Notes: generated by a model not told the origin, from the letters alone. A DNA stretch of 64,000 nucleotides from JABWCE01 sp964617955 (GCA_964617955.1 CAZTXB010000006.1:62001-126000), one strand, 5' to 3'. Counted from the stretch's first letter, positions 17,704 to 27,330 are shown. Numbers and translations are program-made.

Positions 17704-19626
17704 TTGATAAAAAAGGTTTTTTATATCGTGCTCGCCTCGCTTTCGCTTAATGCGATGGCGCAAAGCAATACCGACAAAAACTCGGCGGAAAAGACCAATT
17801 CTGAATCGCCTGTGATGTTGCTTAACGAGGCTAATAAACTTGCTGAAACCAATGCTTCCAAAAGTATGGATTTGGCAACCAAAGCCCTTGAAAAAAGTTT
17901 AAAACAGAAAGATAAAATTTCTGAATTCCATGCCTACAACACCTTGGGTACCCTGTATTTTAACATTGGAAATTATGGAAAGGCCAAAGAATATTTTACC
18001 AGAAGTTTCAATGGTTTTACTGAATTAAAAAATAAGAAAGGCCAGGCCTATGCCGAAAAATACCTCGCCCTTAGCCTCGAAAAATTAAAGGAATATGAAG
18101 AAGCCCTTAAACTGCGGGAGGTATCGAGCAAAACCTATTCAAAGAATGAGAAAGCAAATCCAAAATTAAAGTATGAGAAGGCTCGATTAAAATCAAGATC
18201 GGGTAAGAAAGAAGAGGCCATCGATGATCTTGAAGAATTAACACGGCAAACCAATGTTAAAAAGGAAACCAAGATAGATATCTACAACGAGCTGGGCGAT
18301 TTGTACGCCGAGAAAAACGACACCGCAGAGGCTTACAATACCTACTGGAAAGTTTTAGAGCTTGATAAACCCGTTAGCGAGCGCTCTTCGAACTCAAACA
18401 GCAATAAAAGAGGATACCTCGATGCGGCCAATAAAATTTCGGAAATAAACATCAAAGAGGGCAAGGTGGATGAAAACATTCGCATTCAAAACCAACTCCT
18501 CATGGATGGCTTGAGAAGCAAGGACATCAACCTCATGCAAACGGCCAACTTTAACCTAGGGACCTCCTATCTCCAGCAAAATTTGGAAGTTAAAGCCATT
18601 CCCTATTTGTTTACCAGTGCTAAGCTGGCCAAAAAGAGCGGGAATGCACTTGAAGAACAAAGAAGCGTAAAAGAGTTGGCTTCGGCCTATGAAAAAATAG
18701 GGGAGTTTGACAAGGCCCTTGACATTTACAAGCGGTATGTCCATTTGTCGGATTCTTTTCGCAACCTGCAACAGGGCAATGAAGAAGCGAGTCTTGCTTT
18801 GAATAGAGAATTTTTAAAACAGGAAAAACGCATAAAAAACCTGCTCAACACTCAAAAGCAAAAGGAAGCGAGTTTAAAAAGGCAAAGAAACATTGTTTGG
18901 GCTCTCACCGGCGTTCTCTTTGTGTTCGCCCTACTCACCTGGTCTTTGGTTCGAAACATCGACCAGAAGAAAAAGGCCAATATGGTTATTAAATTGCAGT
19001 CATTGCGAACCCAGATGAATCCGCATTTTATTTTTAACTCCCTCAACAGTGTCAATAATTTTATTTCGAAAAACGATGAGCGCTCGGCCAATAAGTACCT
19101 TGCCGACTTTAGCAAGTTGATGAGAACCGTGCTCAAAAACAGCGACCAGGATTTTATCAGCTTGGCAACTGAGATAGATACCCTGAAAATTTACCTCGAC
19201 TTAGAGCATTTTCGTTTCGGCGACAAATTTGATTATGAATTGGAAATCGCGGCCGGCTTTGAACCCGAGTCGGTTAAAATCCCCCCTATGCTCATTCAGC
19301 CCTACATAGAAAATGCCATTTGGCATGGTTTGAGGTACAAGGAAGACAAGGGATTTTTAGAAATTAAGTTCTTTACCGAGAATAATAAGTTGTATTGCAC
19401 AGTACAAGACAATGGCATTGGCCGTAAAAAATCGTCAGAATTAAAAACCCAGCACCAAAAAACATATCAAAGTACTGGTATTAAGAACTCAAAGGAGAGA
19501 ATGGAAATTCTTAATAAACTCCATAAAACTTCCTTGGGCATTACCATTACCGATATTGAGGATGAAGGAACGGGCACCTTTGTAAAGATTGAACTGCCCT
19601 ATATTTTAAATGACTCCGATGTGTAA
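17704..19626 (+). CDS. TPR-containing LytS/YehU-type sensor histidine kinase
   Basis: 640 aa. Signal peptide to ~20, several tetratricopeptide repeats (~35-340) on the periplasmic side, a helical linker (~365-395), one transmembrane segment (~398-416), then a His_kinase domain with phospho-acceptor H441 in the motif MNPHFIFNSLN and an HATPase_c domain with PYIENAIWHGL and DNGIGR. It signals to the LytTR regulator 47 nt downstream. The signal peptide is present only if translation begins at TTG 17704; the next in-frame ATG (17755) would remove it. Confidence 0.93.
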   Translation: MIKKVFYIVLASLSLNAMAQSNTDKNSAEKTNSESPVMLLNEANKLAETNASKSMDLATKALEKSLKQKDKISEFHAYNTLGTLYFNIGNYGKAKEYFTRSFNGFTELKNKKGQAYAEKYLALSLEKLKEYEEALKLREVSSKTYSKNEKANPKLKYEKARLKSRSGKKEEAIDDLEELTRQTNVKKETKIDIYNELGDLYAEKNDTAEAYNTYWKVLELDKPVSERSSNSNSNKRGYLDAANKISEINIKEGKVDENIRIQNQLLMDGLRSKDINLMQTANFNLGTSYLQQNLEVKAIPYLFTSAKLAKKSGNALEEQRSVKELASAYEKIGEFDKALDIYKRYVHLSDSFRNLQQGNEEASLALNREFLKQEKRIKNLLNTQKQKEASLKRQRNIVWALTGVLFVFALLTWSLVRNIDQKKKANMVIKLQSLRTQMNPHFIFNSLNSVNNFISKNDERSANKYLADFSKLMRTVLKNSDQDFISLATEIDTLKIYLDLEHFRFGDKFDYELEIAAGFEPESVKIPPMLIQPYIENAIWHGLRYKEDKGFLEIKFFTENNKLYCTVQDNGIGRKKSSELKTQHQKTYQSTGIKNSKERMEILNKLHKTSLGITITDIEDEGTGTFVKIELPYILNDSDV

Positions 19627-19673
19627 TTCGGGCAAAAAACACGTGATAATCCGAAGCAAAAAATAGTATAAGA

Positions 19674-20411
19674 ATGATTAGAGCCCTTATCATAGACGAC
19701 GAGCAAGCTGCAAGAGAAACCTTGAATACCTATATCGCAAAGTATTGTGTAGGTATAGACATTGTGGGAGAGGCCGTCGATGTTCCATCGGCCATTGCTG
19801 CCATCAAACAATTAAAACCTGAACTTTTATTTTTAGATGTAGAAATGCCATTTGGCAATGCGTTTGACGTACTGGAGGGGACCTCGGAAATAAACTACGA
19901 AACCATTTTTATCACTGCATTTAGCGAGTATGCGATCAAAGCCTTTAACTTTAGTGCGGCCTACTACATTTTAAAACCTGTCGATATAGAGGAATTGGTA
20001 AAAGCGGTTGAAAAGGTAAAAGAACAACTGAGTCTGAAAATTAAAAACATACCGGGACAAATTCTTGCCGAAAATTTTTCACACCCCGAAAACAAAAAAC
20101 TGGTATTGCCTACCCCAACCGGATTTGAGGTGGTAAAGGTCAAGGACATCATCCGTCTTTGCGGAAGCAGTAACTATACCGAGATTTACTTAAACGATGG
20201 AAGGAAAAAGGTGGTGAGCAGGGTACTCAAAAACTTTGAAGATATGCTTGCCGAACAGGGATTTATGCGGGTGCACAAAAGTCACATCATAAACCTTGAA
20301 CACATTAAAAGTTATCACAAAGGTCGTGGAGGAAGTGTTGTTTTGAGCGATGGTTGTGAAGTAGAAGTTTCTCCAAATAAAAAAGCAGATTTGCTAAAAT
20401 TCTTTGGGTAA
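19674..20411 (+). CDS. LytTR-family response regulator
   Basis: 245 aa cytoplasmic transcription factor. The receiver domain (1-~120) has the acidic pocket at D9/D10 (IIDDE), phospho-acceptor D55 (LLFLDVEMP), the Thr of ITAFSEYA and the Lys of ILKPVD. The LytTR DNA-binding domain follows (~145-245; FMRVHKSHIINLEHI and VEVSPNKK). It is the obvious partner of the preceding TPR histidine kinase, forming a two-component system. Its target genes are unknown; the divergent VWA operon next to the kinase is a candidate by position only. Confidence 0.95.
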   Translation: MIRALIIDDEQAARETLNTYIAKYCVGIDIVGEAVDVPSAIAAIKQLKPELLFLDVEMPFGNAFDVLEGTSEINYETIFITAFSEYAIKAFNFSAAYYILKPVDIEELVKAVEKVKEQLSLKIKNIPGQILAENFSHPENKKLVLPTPTGFEVVKVKDIIRLCGSSNYTEIYLNDGRKKVVSRVLKNFEDMLAEQGFMRVHKSHIINLEHIKSYHKGRGGSVVLSDGCEVEVSPNKKADLLKFFG

Positions 20412-20665
20412 TTTCACTGACTGTTGGCGTTTTTTTGAAAAGCAGGAAGGCGCCCTTCGTCATAAATGGATATCATAGGCATTGAAGACCAAGGATTTTA
20501 CTTTAACTTTGCCCGACATTATAGACCCCACAATAAGAGAACGGCAAAAGTTTTTTTAAGGCTTAATATGCCGGTGATTGAAGCTCCGGCCAATTCCCGG
20601 CAGACCAAATGATTTTAGCATTCGGTTGGGAATTTTTGAAAATCAAGAGGGGAGCTATATAGCGT

Positions 20666-21217
20666 ATGAGTATGATAAAGGATTTTAAAAAACGTGTTGC
20701 GCACAAGTACTTGAGAACTCTTGTAAAAGGGAGCAAAACAGGGCGCAAAATTGTATCCTTTAACCGCATTAAAACCATCGGAATACTTTATGACGCCAGT
20801 GAACCAGGCACCATAGATGAGGTGAAAGCCGCCACGAAAAAACTTTCGGTGATGGGGAAAGAAATTTATACTTTAGGTTATGTCGATAAAAAGGAGTTGC
20901 CGGTAAATCTGGAACCTCATACCAAGGAGGACTATTACTGCCGAAAAGACACCCACTGGTTTGGATTGCCCATTAAGGAGAGGGTGCTTCGTTTTGCAAA
21001 AGAGCCGTTCGATTATTTGTTGAATGTTTACAGCAACGATAAATTGCCCCTTGTAGGGGTTTCCGCCATAAGCAAAGCACATTGCAGGCTGGGTACCTTT
21101 AACCGAAAATATCTGGGTTGTTTCGATTTCATGCTCAAAGAGCAGGGCTACCTCTCGGCTATCGAACTCCTGGATGCCTATATTCTGTATTTATATAAAT
21201 TGAAAAATGACGCATAA
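20666..21217 (+). CDS. DUF6913-like conserved Bacteroidota protein
   Basis: 183 aa soluble protein with no signal peptide. It contains the conserved patches IGILYDASEPGTIDEV, WFGLPIKERVLRFAKEPFDYLLNV and SAISKAHCRLGTF. I recognise it as the Bacteroidota family that often sits directly upstream of dapA. Its function is unknown. It overlaps the dapA start by 11 nt, so the genes are translationally coupled and it may act in the same lysine/peptidoglycan context. Confidence 0.75.
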   Translation: MSMIKDFKKRVAHKYLRTLVKGSKTGRKIVSFNRIKTIGILYDASEPGTIDEVKAATKKLSVMGKEIYTLGYVDKKELPVNLEPHTKEDYYCRKDTHWFGLPIKERVLRFAKEPFDYLLNVYSNDKLPLVGVSAISKAHCRLGTFNRKYLGCFDFMLKEQGYLSAIELLDAYILYLYKLKNDA

Positions 21218-22091
21218 TAAATTTAGAGGATTAGGTGTGGCTATGGTCACCCCTTTTACCGAGAACCTTGAAGTGGATTATCCCGCTTTGGAAAAACTAA
21301 CCCATCACCTGATAGAAGGTGGTGTAAATTATTTGGTTGTACTCGGCACCACAGGCGAAACTGCCACCTTGAGCAAAGACGAAAAAAAACAGGTCTATTT
21401 AAAAGTTAAGGAGGTGAATGCAGGACGAATCCCCTTGGTAGCAGGTATTGGTGGCAATAACACCCAGGAAGTGACGGATACCCTTCTTCATTTCGATTTC
21501 ACAGGCTATGACGCCGTTTTGAGTGTCAGTCCTTATTACAATAAGCCCAATCAAGAGGGCATATTTATGCACTACCAAGCCATTGCCAAAGCTTCGCCGA
21601 GGCCTGTAATTATTTACAATGTGCCGGGCCGTACAGGAAGCAATATGAATGCCGCAACGCAACTTCGCATTGCAAGTCTTCCAAATGTGATTGCCACCAA
21701 GGAAGCCTCGGGCAATTTTAGCCAGGTTATGGAAATTCTTGGAAAAAAGCCTGAAAATTTTATGGTCATTAGTGGTGACGATGCTTATTCTTATCCTTTT
21801 ATGGCGCTGGGTATGGACGGGGTCATTTCGGTGATCGGCAATGCCTACCCTAAAGAATTTAGCACCATGGTGCAACTTTGTTTGGAATCCAAGTGGGACG
21901 AGGCCAGAGTCCTACACTTTAAATTATTGGATGTGATGGAAACCATTTTTGAAGATGGGAGTCCTGGAGGAATTAAAGTATTGCTTAAGCGTTTGGGAAT
22001 TTGTGGAGACAAGGTACGCTTACCTTTGGCTAATGTGTCGGGTGCCATTGAAAAGAAGCTCCTCGATATGCATGAGAAGGCCAGTGCGTAA
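21207..22091 (+). CDS. dapA: 4-hydroxy-tetrahydrodipicolinate synthase
   Basis: 294 aa class I aldolase of lysine and diaminopimelate synthesis, condensing pyruvate with aspartate semialdehyde. The catalytic residues are visible: TTGET loop Thr (~48-49), Y110 in SVSPYYNKP, Y137 in IIYNVPGRTGSN and the Schiff-base K165 in IATKEASGN. The length is normal. The ATG lies inside the 3' end of the DUF6913-like gene. Confidence 0.97.
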   Translation: MTHNKFRGLGVAMVTPFTENLEVDYPALEKLTHHLIEGGVNYLVVLGTTGETATLSKDEKKQVYLKVKEVNAGRIPLVAGIGGNNTQEVTDTLLHFDFTGYDAVLSVSPYYNKPNQEGIFMHYQAIAKASPRPVIIYNVPGRTGSNMNAATQLRIASLPNVIATKEASGNFSQVMEILGKKPENFMVISGDDAYSYPFMALGMDGVISVIGNAYPKEFSTMVQLCLESKWDEARVLHFKLLDVMETIFEDGSPGGIKVLLKRLGICGDKVRLPLANVSGAIEKKLLDMHEKASA

Positions 22092-22171
22092 AGCATGGCC
22101 AGTAAACTAAAAAAACACATCGAGTGAAGGATTGTTAGAAATCACAGTCCATTCATTCCATAACATAAGAA

Positions 22172-23098
22172 ATGCAAATAGGCGATAAGGTTAAATTCAT
22201 CAACGAAAATTTGGAGGGTGTCGTTACCCGACTTATCGATGACAAAATGGTAGGGGTAAGTGTGGAAGACGGTTTTGAAATTCCGGTTCTAAAAAGGGAA
22301 GTTATGATCACCACCCCCATCAATGCCGTTGAACAGCACGACAAAAAAAAGATTGAGGCTGCCGAAAAAATAAATATCGGGGAATCTGAAATTTCTGTTT
22401 GGTTTGAGCAGAGCTCCCAAACCTGGTATAAAGCGCACTTGCTTAACAACAGCAGAAGCGATATTCTGTTAAGCGTCACCGTAAAACAAAACAAGGTGTA
22501 TAAACCTTTGTTCGGGGGAAGAGTAGAAAAACACACCTTCTACCTTTTTAATACCCTCAATCTCGCCGAGTTGGAGGCTTGGGGAACCTATTGTTTCAGA
22601 ATCATTTTTCATGAAAATGAAGCCCTCCTTCCAAGAGCCCCTTGGTATCTGGAATATACTTTTAAGGCCAAGGACTTTATGAAACCAAGGGAGGTGAATG
22701 GAAAAGTTGCCTATCTGATTGCGCTTAAGCCTGAAAAAATTGAGCAATTTACACTGAGTGATCAGAAGGAAAATGCTGCTCCAAAACCCATACAAGATCA
22801 GTACATCATGCATCGCCCTGAGGAAGTGGTCGACCTTCATTTGGAAAAATTAAGCGAGAATACCTTTGATATGAATGCCGAAGAAGCACTTAACCTACAA
22901 TTGCAGCATTTTAAAAATGAATTTGAAAAGGCCATTGCCCTTAAATACTCCAAAATTACTTTTATTCATGGGGTAGGAAATGGAACCCTCAAACAAAAGA
23001 TTTGGAAAGAAGTAAGCGGACATGGTGATGTTAAGACTTTTTCTGAAGCCAGAAAGGAAAAATTTGGATACGGCGCCACCGAAATTATTTTAAGATAG
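22172..23098 (+). CDS. DUF2027 and Smr-domain protein
   Basis: 308 aa. The N-terminal part (~1-70) is a small beta-barrel (GDKVKFINENLEGVVTRL), the middle (~75-210) is DUF2027-like, and the C-terminus (~225-308) is a Smr domain with VDLHLEKL and the nuclease-type loop IHGVGNGTLKQKIW. Smr domains in MutS2 and in free-standing proteins act as nucleases on DNA or on mRNA of collided ribosomes. In Bacteroidota this two-domain form is a standard gene, but its target is unproven. It follows dapA by 80 nt. Confidence 0.88.
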   Translation: MQIGDKVKFINENLEGVVTRLIDDKMVGVSVEDGFEIPVLKREVMITTPINAVEQHDKKKIEAAEKINIGESEISVWFEQSSQTWYKAHLLNNSRSDILLSVTVKQNKVYKPLFGGRVEKHTFYLFNTLNLAELEAWGTYCFRIIFHENEALLPRAPWYLEYTFKAKDFMKPREVNGKVAYLIALKPEKIEQFTLSDQKENAAPKPIQDQYIMHRPEEVVDLHLEKLSENTFDMNAEEALNLQLQHFKNEFEKAIALKYSKITFIHGVGNGTLKQKIWKEVSGHGDVKTFSEARKEKFGYGATEIILR

Positions 23099-23109
23099 TT
23101 CTCCAGACT

Positions 23110-23187
23110 AAACCTTCAAGGTTTTGGTGGGTGAATCTTATGCACTTTGAATCCATCGTAATTGTGTTTAGTAAACCTTGAAGGTTT
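23110..23187. repeat. Pair of complementary 15-nt palindromic motifs (REP-like)
   Basis: AAACCTTCAAGGTTT at 23110-23124 and AAACCTTGAAGGTTT at 23173-23187 are exact reverse complements of each other, and each is also palindromic apart from its central base. The pair can form either two small hairpins or one 15-bp stem with a 48-nt loop. It lies between the Smr gene and the decayed toxin and could act as a terminator or be a remnant of a small repeat element. Confidence 0.75.
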
Positions 23188-23229
23188 ATCTAATGTTCAA
23201 CGGTCAATTTGTTCCTTCCAACCATTTAA

Positions 23230-23577
23230 CTAACGCTTTAATTCTCTATATTTTTTCTTTGGATTTCGGCTGGTGTGATAAATGGAAAGAATATTAATTT
23301 GATGCTTTGATTCTAAAATTTCAAACACAATAACAAAAGGAAATTTCTTGATGACAGCCTCTCATAATTTGCCTTTCTTTATTGGAAATAAAAGTGGATT
23401 ACCGACTATGCGGTCTAAACAATTATCAATGGTATCTGTAAATTTTTCTCCTAATCAGTCTAAATTTTCTTCATACCATACCACCGATTCCAAATATTCT
23501 TTCTCGGCTTCGGGATGAAAAACAACAGAATAATTATTCTTTCTTTCTTGAAATTGACTTAGCTTTTCTTTGAACAT
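23230..23577 (-). pseudogene. Broken ParE/RelE-type toxin, two in-frame TGA stops
   Basis: Starting at ATG 23577 (inside the antitoxin gene, other frame), the minus strand reads a 115-residue ParE/RelE-like toxin: YSVVFHPEAEKEYLESVVWY, LGEKFTDTIDNCLDRI, FPFVIVFEI and ILSIYHTSRNPKK, ending at TAG 23230-23232. Two codons are TGA, at 23455-23457 (codon 41) and 23362-23364 (codon 72). At the second, the family often has Arg ('KLREAVIKKFP'), so a CGA-to-TGA change fits. No frameshift is seen, so the decay is recent or reflects base-call errors. The upstream antitoxin is intact. Confidence 0.85.
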
Positions 23578-23779
23578 CTTTCCAGCTAATTCCTTCTACT
23601 TTATTCGTTTCCATATCATGAGAACGTTTTACCATTTCTCCTATAAATTCATCATTTGACCATAATTCTTGCTTTTGCTTAATCTCATCTTCTACAATAG
23701 TAAAAAGAGCTTTTACTTTTTTTTCATCTGCAAACCGGATGTATTCTTGCAAACTTTTTCTTATGGTTAGTATGGTCAT
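23534..23779 (-). CDS. Antitoxin of a ParE/RelE-type module
   Basis: 81 aa. The first ~45 residues (LTIRKSLQEYIRFADEKKVKALFTIVEDEI) resemble the short helical antitoxins that accompany ParE-type toxins in Bacteroidota. The C-terminal half carries the charged toxin-binding tail (GISWKDVQRKAKSISRKKE). It overlaps the toxin frame by 44 nt. Because the toxin has two premature stops, this antitoxin now probably has no active partner here. It may still repress its own promoter or neutralise related toxins. Confidence 0.75.
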   Translation of the reverse strand: MTILTIRKSLQEYIRFADEKKVKALFTIVEDEIKQKQELWSNDEFIGEMVKRSHDMETNKVEGISWKDVQRKAKSISRKKE

Positions 23780-23939
23780 GGTTTCTCTTTATACAAAATT
23801 ATCCAAAAAATATAAATAATTGCGAAGCTCTTTTTAAAAGAACACTCCCCTTCTCCTTTTATAGGAAATATGAGGCATCCGATAAGACACTAATTTAAAA
23901 ATAAACATACGCTACTTATCAAAGGGGTCTGGGGTGAGG

Positions 23940-26726
23940 CTACACCACCACATTCACAATCCTTCCCTTTACCAAAATGAATTTTTTAACCGGCTTATCT
24001 TCCAGCCACTTTATCACGATGGCATCGGCCAACACCGCTTTTTCCACTTCGTCTTGGTCAGCATCTATGGCAAAGGCCAAGTTAGTGCGGGTTTTACCGT
24101 TGATTGAAATGGGGTAATTAAAGGTATCGTCGGTTAAATATTTTTCTTCAATCGACGGATAAGGTGCCTCTATAATGGTGGTTTTGTTACCTATTCTGTG
24201 CCAAAGTTCTTCGGCAGTATGCGGAGCAAAAGGACTTAACATAATCAAAAACTTTTCAAAAATTTCGCGATTGCGGCACTTTTGTGTTTGAAGTTCGTTA
24301 AAACAAATCATAAATGAACTGACGCAAGTATTGAACGAATACTTTTCAATGTCGTCCGCTATTTTTTTAAGGGTCCGGTTGATGGTTTTTAAAGCCGCCT
24401 CGCTTGCAGGATTCTCATTGAGCAAAATGTCCCCGTTATCGCCAACGCAGTAACTCCAAAACCGCTTTAAAAATCGACTTACCCCGTCTATGCCTTTAGT
24501 GTTCCATGGCTTGTCCTGGTCAATAGGGCCGAGAAACATTTCATACATTCTGAAGGTATCCGCGCCATATTTTGCAATAATCTCGTCAGGATTCACCACA
24601 TTGCGAAGCCTTTTGCTCATTTTAGTGATGGCCCTCTCAAAAGTGAATAGTTCTCCGTCTGTTACAAACTCATACCCTTTAAACTGACTGAATTCATTAC
24701 AAAACCTCTGCATTTGAGACGATCCAAAATTTTCGTCATCCCCAACGTATTCATTGGGCACCTGAAATTGAAGTAGCCCTGTGGTATCGGGGGTTAAACT
24801 GTAGCTGAATATTTGCCTTGTCTTTGGGTTGTAATAACAATAATAAATAACCCCTCCTATCATGCCTTGATTGAGCAACTTCTTATAAGGTTCGTCAAAA
24901 CTTATAAAACCCAAATCAAACAACACCTTGCACCACATGCGCGAGTAAAGCAAATGTCCCACGGCATGCTCCGCCCCTCCTATGTACAAATCGACCTGTT
25001 GCCAGTAGTCGGATTTCGAGCGGTCGCAAAATACCTCGGTGTTACCGGGATCCATGTAGCGCAAATAGTACCAACTGCTTCCGGCATATCCCGGCATGGT
25101 ATCGGTTTCCCGTTTATTTCCGTTGGGCAAATTTACCCAGTCGGGCAGACTTGCTAAAGGCGATTTGCCATCACCTGAAGGTTTGTAACTGCTAACTTCC
25201 GGCAATGTAATCGGCAAGCTCTCGAAAGGATCGGCCACAGCCAAATCGTTCTGATACGATATTGGAAAGGGTTCGCCCCAGTAACGTTGTCTGCTAAAGC
25301 CGGCATCCCTCATTCTATAATTAATTTGCTTAATGCCAATACCCTTTGCTTCCAATACTTCTATGGTTTTTTGTTTGGCGGCTTCCACCGATAAGCCGTT
25401 TATGGAGAACCCATCACAGCTTGAATTGGTAATTTTTACATTTTTTTCTTCGCAAGCCTTTTCATTTACCTCCACCCCATCAAAAATATTTGGGATAGGT
25501 AACCCAAATTTTTTCGCAAAGGCATGGTCGCGGCTGTCTCCACATGGCACCGCCATGATAGCTCCGGTTCCATAGCCCATTAAAACATACTCGGCAATAT
25601 AGACCGGTATTTTCTCATTGGTAAATGGATGTTGAACATGGGCTCCTGTGAAAACTCCACTTATTTCTTTGGTTTCCGATTTTCGTTCAAGCTCCGATCG
25701 CGATTTACAATAGGCGATATAATTATCAATCTTTGATTTTTGTTGAGTGGTGGTGATGCGATCGACTAAAGGATGTTCGGGAGCCAAGACCATAAAAGAT
25801 ACCCCAAAGATGGTGTCGGGTCGGGTGGTGAAAACCCTCATTTCGGGAAGGGGATCGCTCTCCTCACCTTTGTGGCCGGGGGTGAGGGTGAATACCACCT
25901 CTGCCCCTTCACTTCTGCCTATCCAGTTTCTCTGCATTTCCTTCAGACTTTCAGGAAAATCAACCTTTTCCAGGCCATCAAGGAGCCGATCGGCATACTT
26001 TGTGATGCGCAAGAACCATTGGCTCATCACCCTCCGTTCTACGGGATGTCCGCCTCGTTCCGAAACACCATTCACCACTTCATCATTTGCAAGAACGGTA
26101 CCCAAGGCTTCACACCAATTGATAGTTGAAAAATCCTTGTAGGCAAGGCGAAAGGGAGTGAGTTCGGCCTGCTTTTCAATTTCCGACAGCAAATTCCAGC
26201 TTTTGTTCAAAGTGGTGGTTTTGCCATTTTCAAATTGTTTAACCAGGTTCTCTATAGGTTCTGCTTTGTTAATATCTTCATTAAACCAACTGTTATACAA
26301 GCGGAGAAATATCCACTGTGTCCACTTATAGTAGGCCGGATCAGAGGTTTTAAGCTCCCTTGACCAGTCGTAGCTGAAACCTATATTTTTTAATTGTTCC
26401 TTATACCGTTCAATGTTTTTGTCGGTACTCACCGCAGGGTGTACCCCTGTTTCAATGGCATATTGCTCAGCCGGTAAGCCAAAAGCATCAAAACCCATAG
26501 GGTGTAGCACATTATAACCTTGCAAACGCTTGAACCTGGCTACCACATCGCTGGCTATATAACCGAGGGGATGCCCAACATGAAGCCCGGCTCCACTAGG
26601 GTAGGGAAACATGTCGAGCACATAGTATTTTGGCTTGTCGGTATCCTCGCCTACTTTATAAATGCCTGAATCGTTCCAGATCCTGCGCCATTTCTCTTCT
26701 ATTTCGGAAAAATTAATGTTGCTCAT
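23940..26726 (-). CDS. leuS: Leucyl-tRNA synthetase
   Basis: 928 aa class Ia aminoacyl-tRNA synthetase. It has the HIGH-type motif in PYPSGAGLHVGHPLGY, the CP1 editing domain (TTRPDTIFGVSFMVLAPEH; GTGAIMAVPCGDSRDHAFA), the KMSKR-LRNVVNPDEI loop (the Arg in place of the last Ser is normal in Bacteroidota) and the anticodon-binding and C-terminal domains. An insert of ~70 residues sits between AVGHLLYSRMWCKVLFD and the KMSKR motif. The ATG at 26726 is chosen because the TTG five codons upstream lies inside the TATTTTTG promoter box. Confidence 0.97.
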   Translation of the reverse strand: MSNINFSEIEEKWRRIWNDSGIYKVGEDTDKPKYYVLDMFPYPSGAGLHVGHPLGYIASDVVARFKRLQGYNVLHPMGFDAFGLPAEQYAIETGVHPAVSTDKNIERYKEQLKNIGFSYDWSRELKTSDPAYYKWTQWIFLRLYNSWFNEDINKAEPIENLVKQFENGKTTTLNKSWNLLSEIEKQAELTPFRLAYKDFSTINWCEALGTVLANDEVVNGVSERGGHPVERRVMSQWFLRITKYADRLLDGLEKVDFPESLKEMQRNWIGRSEGAEVVFTLTPGHKGEESDPLPEMRVFTTRPDTIFGVSFMVLAPEHPLVDRITTTQQKSKIDNYIAYCKSRSELERKSETKEISGVFTGAHVQHPFTNEKIPVYIAEYVLMGYGTGAIMAVPCGDSRDHAFAKKFGLPIPNIFDGVEVNEKACEEKNVKITNSSCDGFSINGLSVEAAKQKTIEVLEAKGIGIKQINYRMRDAGFSRQRYWGEPFPISYQNDLAVADPFESLPITLPEVSSYKPSGDGKSPLASLPDWVNLPNGNKRETDTMPGYAGSSWYYLRYMDPGNTEVFCDRSKSDYWQQVDLYIGGAEHAVGHLLYSRMWCKVLFDLGFISFDEPYKKLLNQGMIGGVIYYCYYNPKTRQIFSYSLTPDTTGLLQFQVPNEYVGDDENFGSSQMQRFCNEFSQFKGYEFVTDGELFTFERAITKMSKRLRNVVNPDEIIAKYGADTFRMYEMFLGPIDQDKPWNTKGIDGVSRFLKRFWSYCVGDNGDILLNENPASEAALKTINRTLKKIADDIEKYSFNTCVSSFMICFNELQTQKCRNREIFEKFLIMLSPFAPHTAEELWHRIGNKTTIIEAPYPSIEEKYLTDDTFNYPISINGKTRTNLAFAIDADQDEVEKAVLADAIVIKWLEDKPVKKFILVKGRIVNVVV

Positions 26727-26738
26727 TGTTCGATGCCG

Positions 26739-26746
26739 CAAAAATA
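26739..26746 (-). promoter_or_regulatory. -7 box TATTTTTG of leuS
   Basis: A perfect TAnnTTTG match on the minus strand, 12 nt before the leuS ATG. It shows that the possible upstream TTG start is part of the promoter. Confidence 0.6.
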
Positions 26747-26876
26747 AGCCTTTTCAAAAGGCCTTACTTTGGCTTTTTATGAATCCTTTGCGGCGAAATT
26801 CTGAAAAAAAAATTAAAACATATCTATCTTTGGCGTCGGGCATGGTTACCTTTGCCTAAGCTTAAATAAATCGATT

Positions 26877-27329
26877 TTGAAAAGTAAAATTTTAATATTT
26901 TTAACCACCGCCATATTAGGCCTTGGTTCATGCAATTCAGGGCGAAATGCTGACCGTAAACTGAAGTATAACGACTCCCTGAATGCCGTGAGTGCTGATG
27001 AATTATGGAAACAATTTTTAAAAGTGGAGCCTTCAACCATGGAGAAACTGCCCCCTGACAGCCAATGTGTTTTAATCTTAAATCATATTAAGGTTGCTTA
27101 TTACAAAAAAAACAAATTGGAGTTCTCCGACGTTTTAATAGAATTCCTGAAAAACGACAGCCTTATTGTGTATAGGGTCAACAATCACCCCAATATTCAA
27201 ATTGGTTACAACCGAAAAGATTCTGTTGTGCTTTTAACCACAGGACATCCCGAGGGCGGTATCCCCACCGGAATGATGGAATACTTTGCAAGAAAAGTTG
27301 AGGAGGCCAGCCCCTTTAACACCAAATAA
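26877..27329 (+). CDS. Small lipoprotein of unknown function
   Basis: 150 aa with a lipoprotein signal: hydrophobic ~4-17 and lipobox LGSC, so the mature protein starts at Cys19. The rest is a compact soluble domain with no family I recognise. The start codon is TTG (26877); no in-frame ATG precedes the signal sequence. Two TAnnTTTG boxes lie upstream (26825-26832 and 26847-26854). It is followed with a 1-nt gap by fadN, so the promoter probably serves the whole fad operon. Confidence 0.75.
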   Translation: MKSKILIFLTTAILGLGSCNSGRNADRKLKYNDSLNAVSADELWKQFLKVEPSTMEKLPPDSQCVLILNHIKVAYYKKNKLEFSDVLIEFLKNDSLIVYRVNNHPNIQIGYNRKDSVVLLTTGHPEGGIPTGMMEYFARKVEEASPFNTK

Positions 27330-27330
27330 A

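Noticed and set aside
20412..20665. Possible short gene between the LytTR regulator and the DUF6913-like gene
   Set aside because: No frame with a start codon and conserved features was found in the 254 nt.
24600..24640. KMSKR in LeuRS as a damaged KMSKS motif
   Set aside because: Arg at this place is usual for Bacteroidota leucyl-tRNA synthetases.
24490..26142. Long plus-strand open frames inside leuS
   Set aside because: They are shadows of the leuS coding frame and show no family features.
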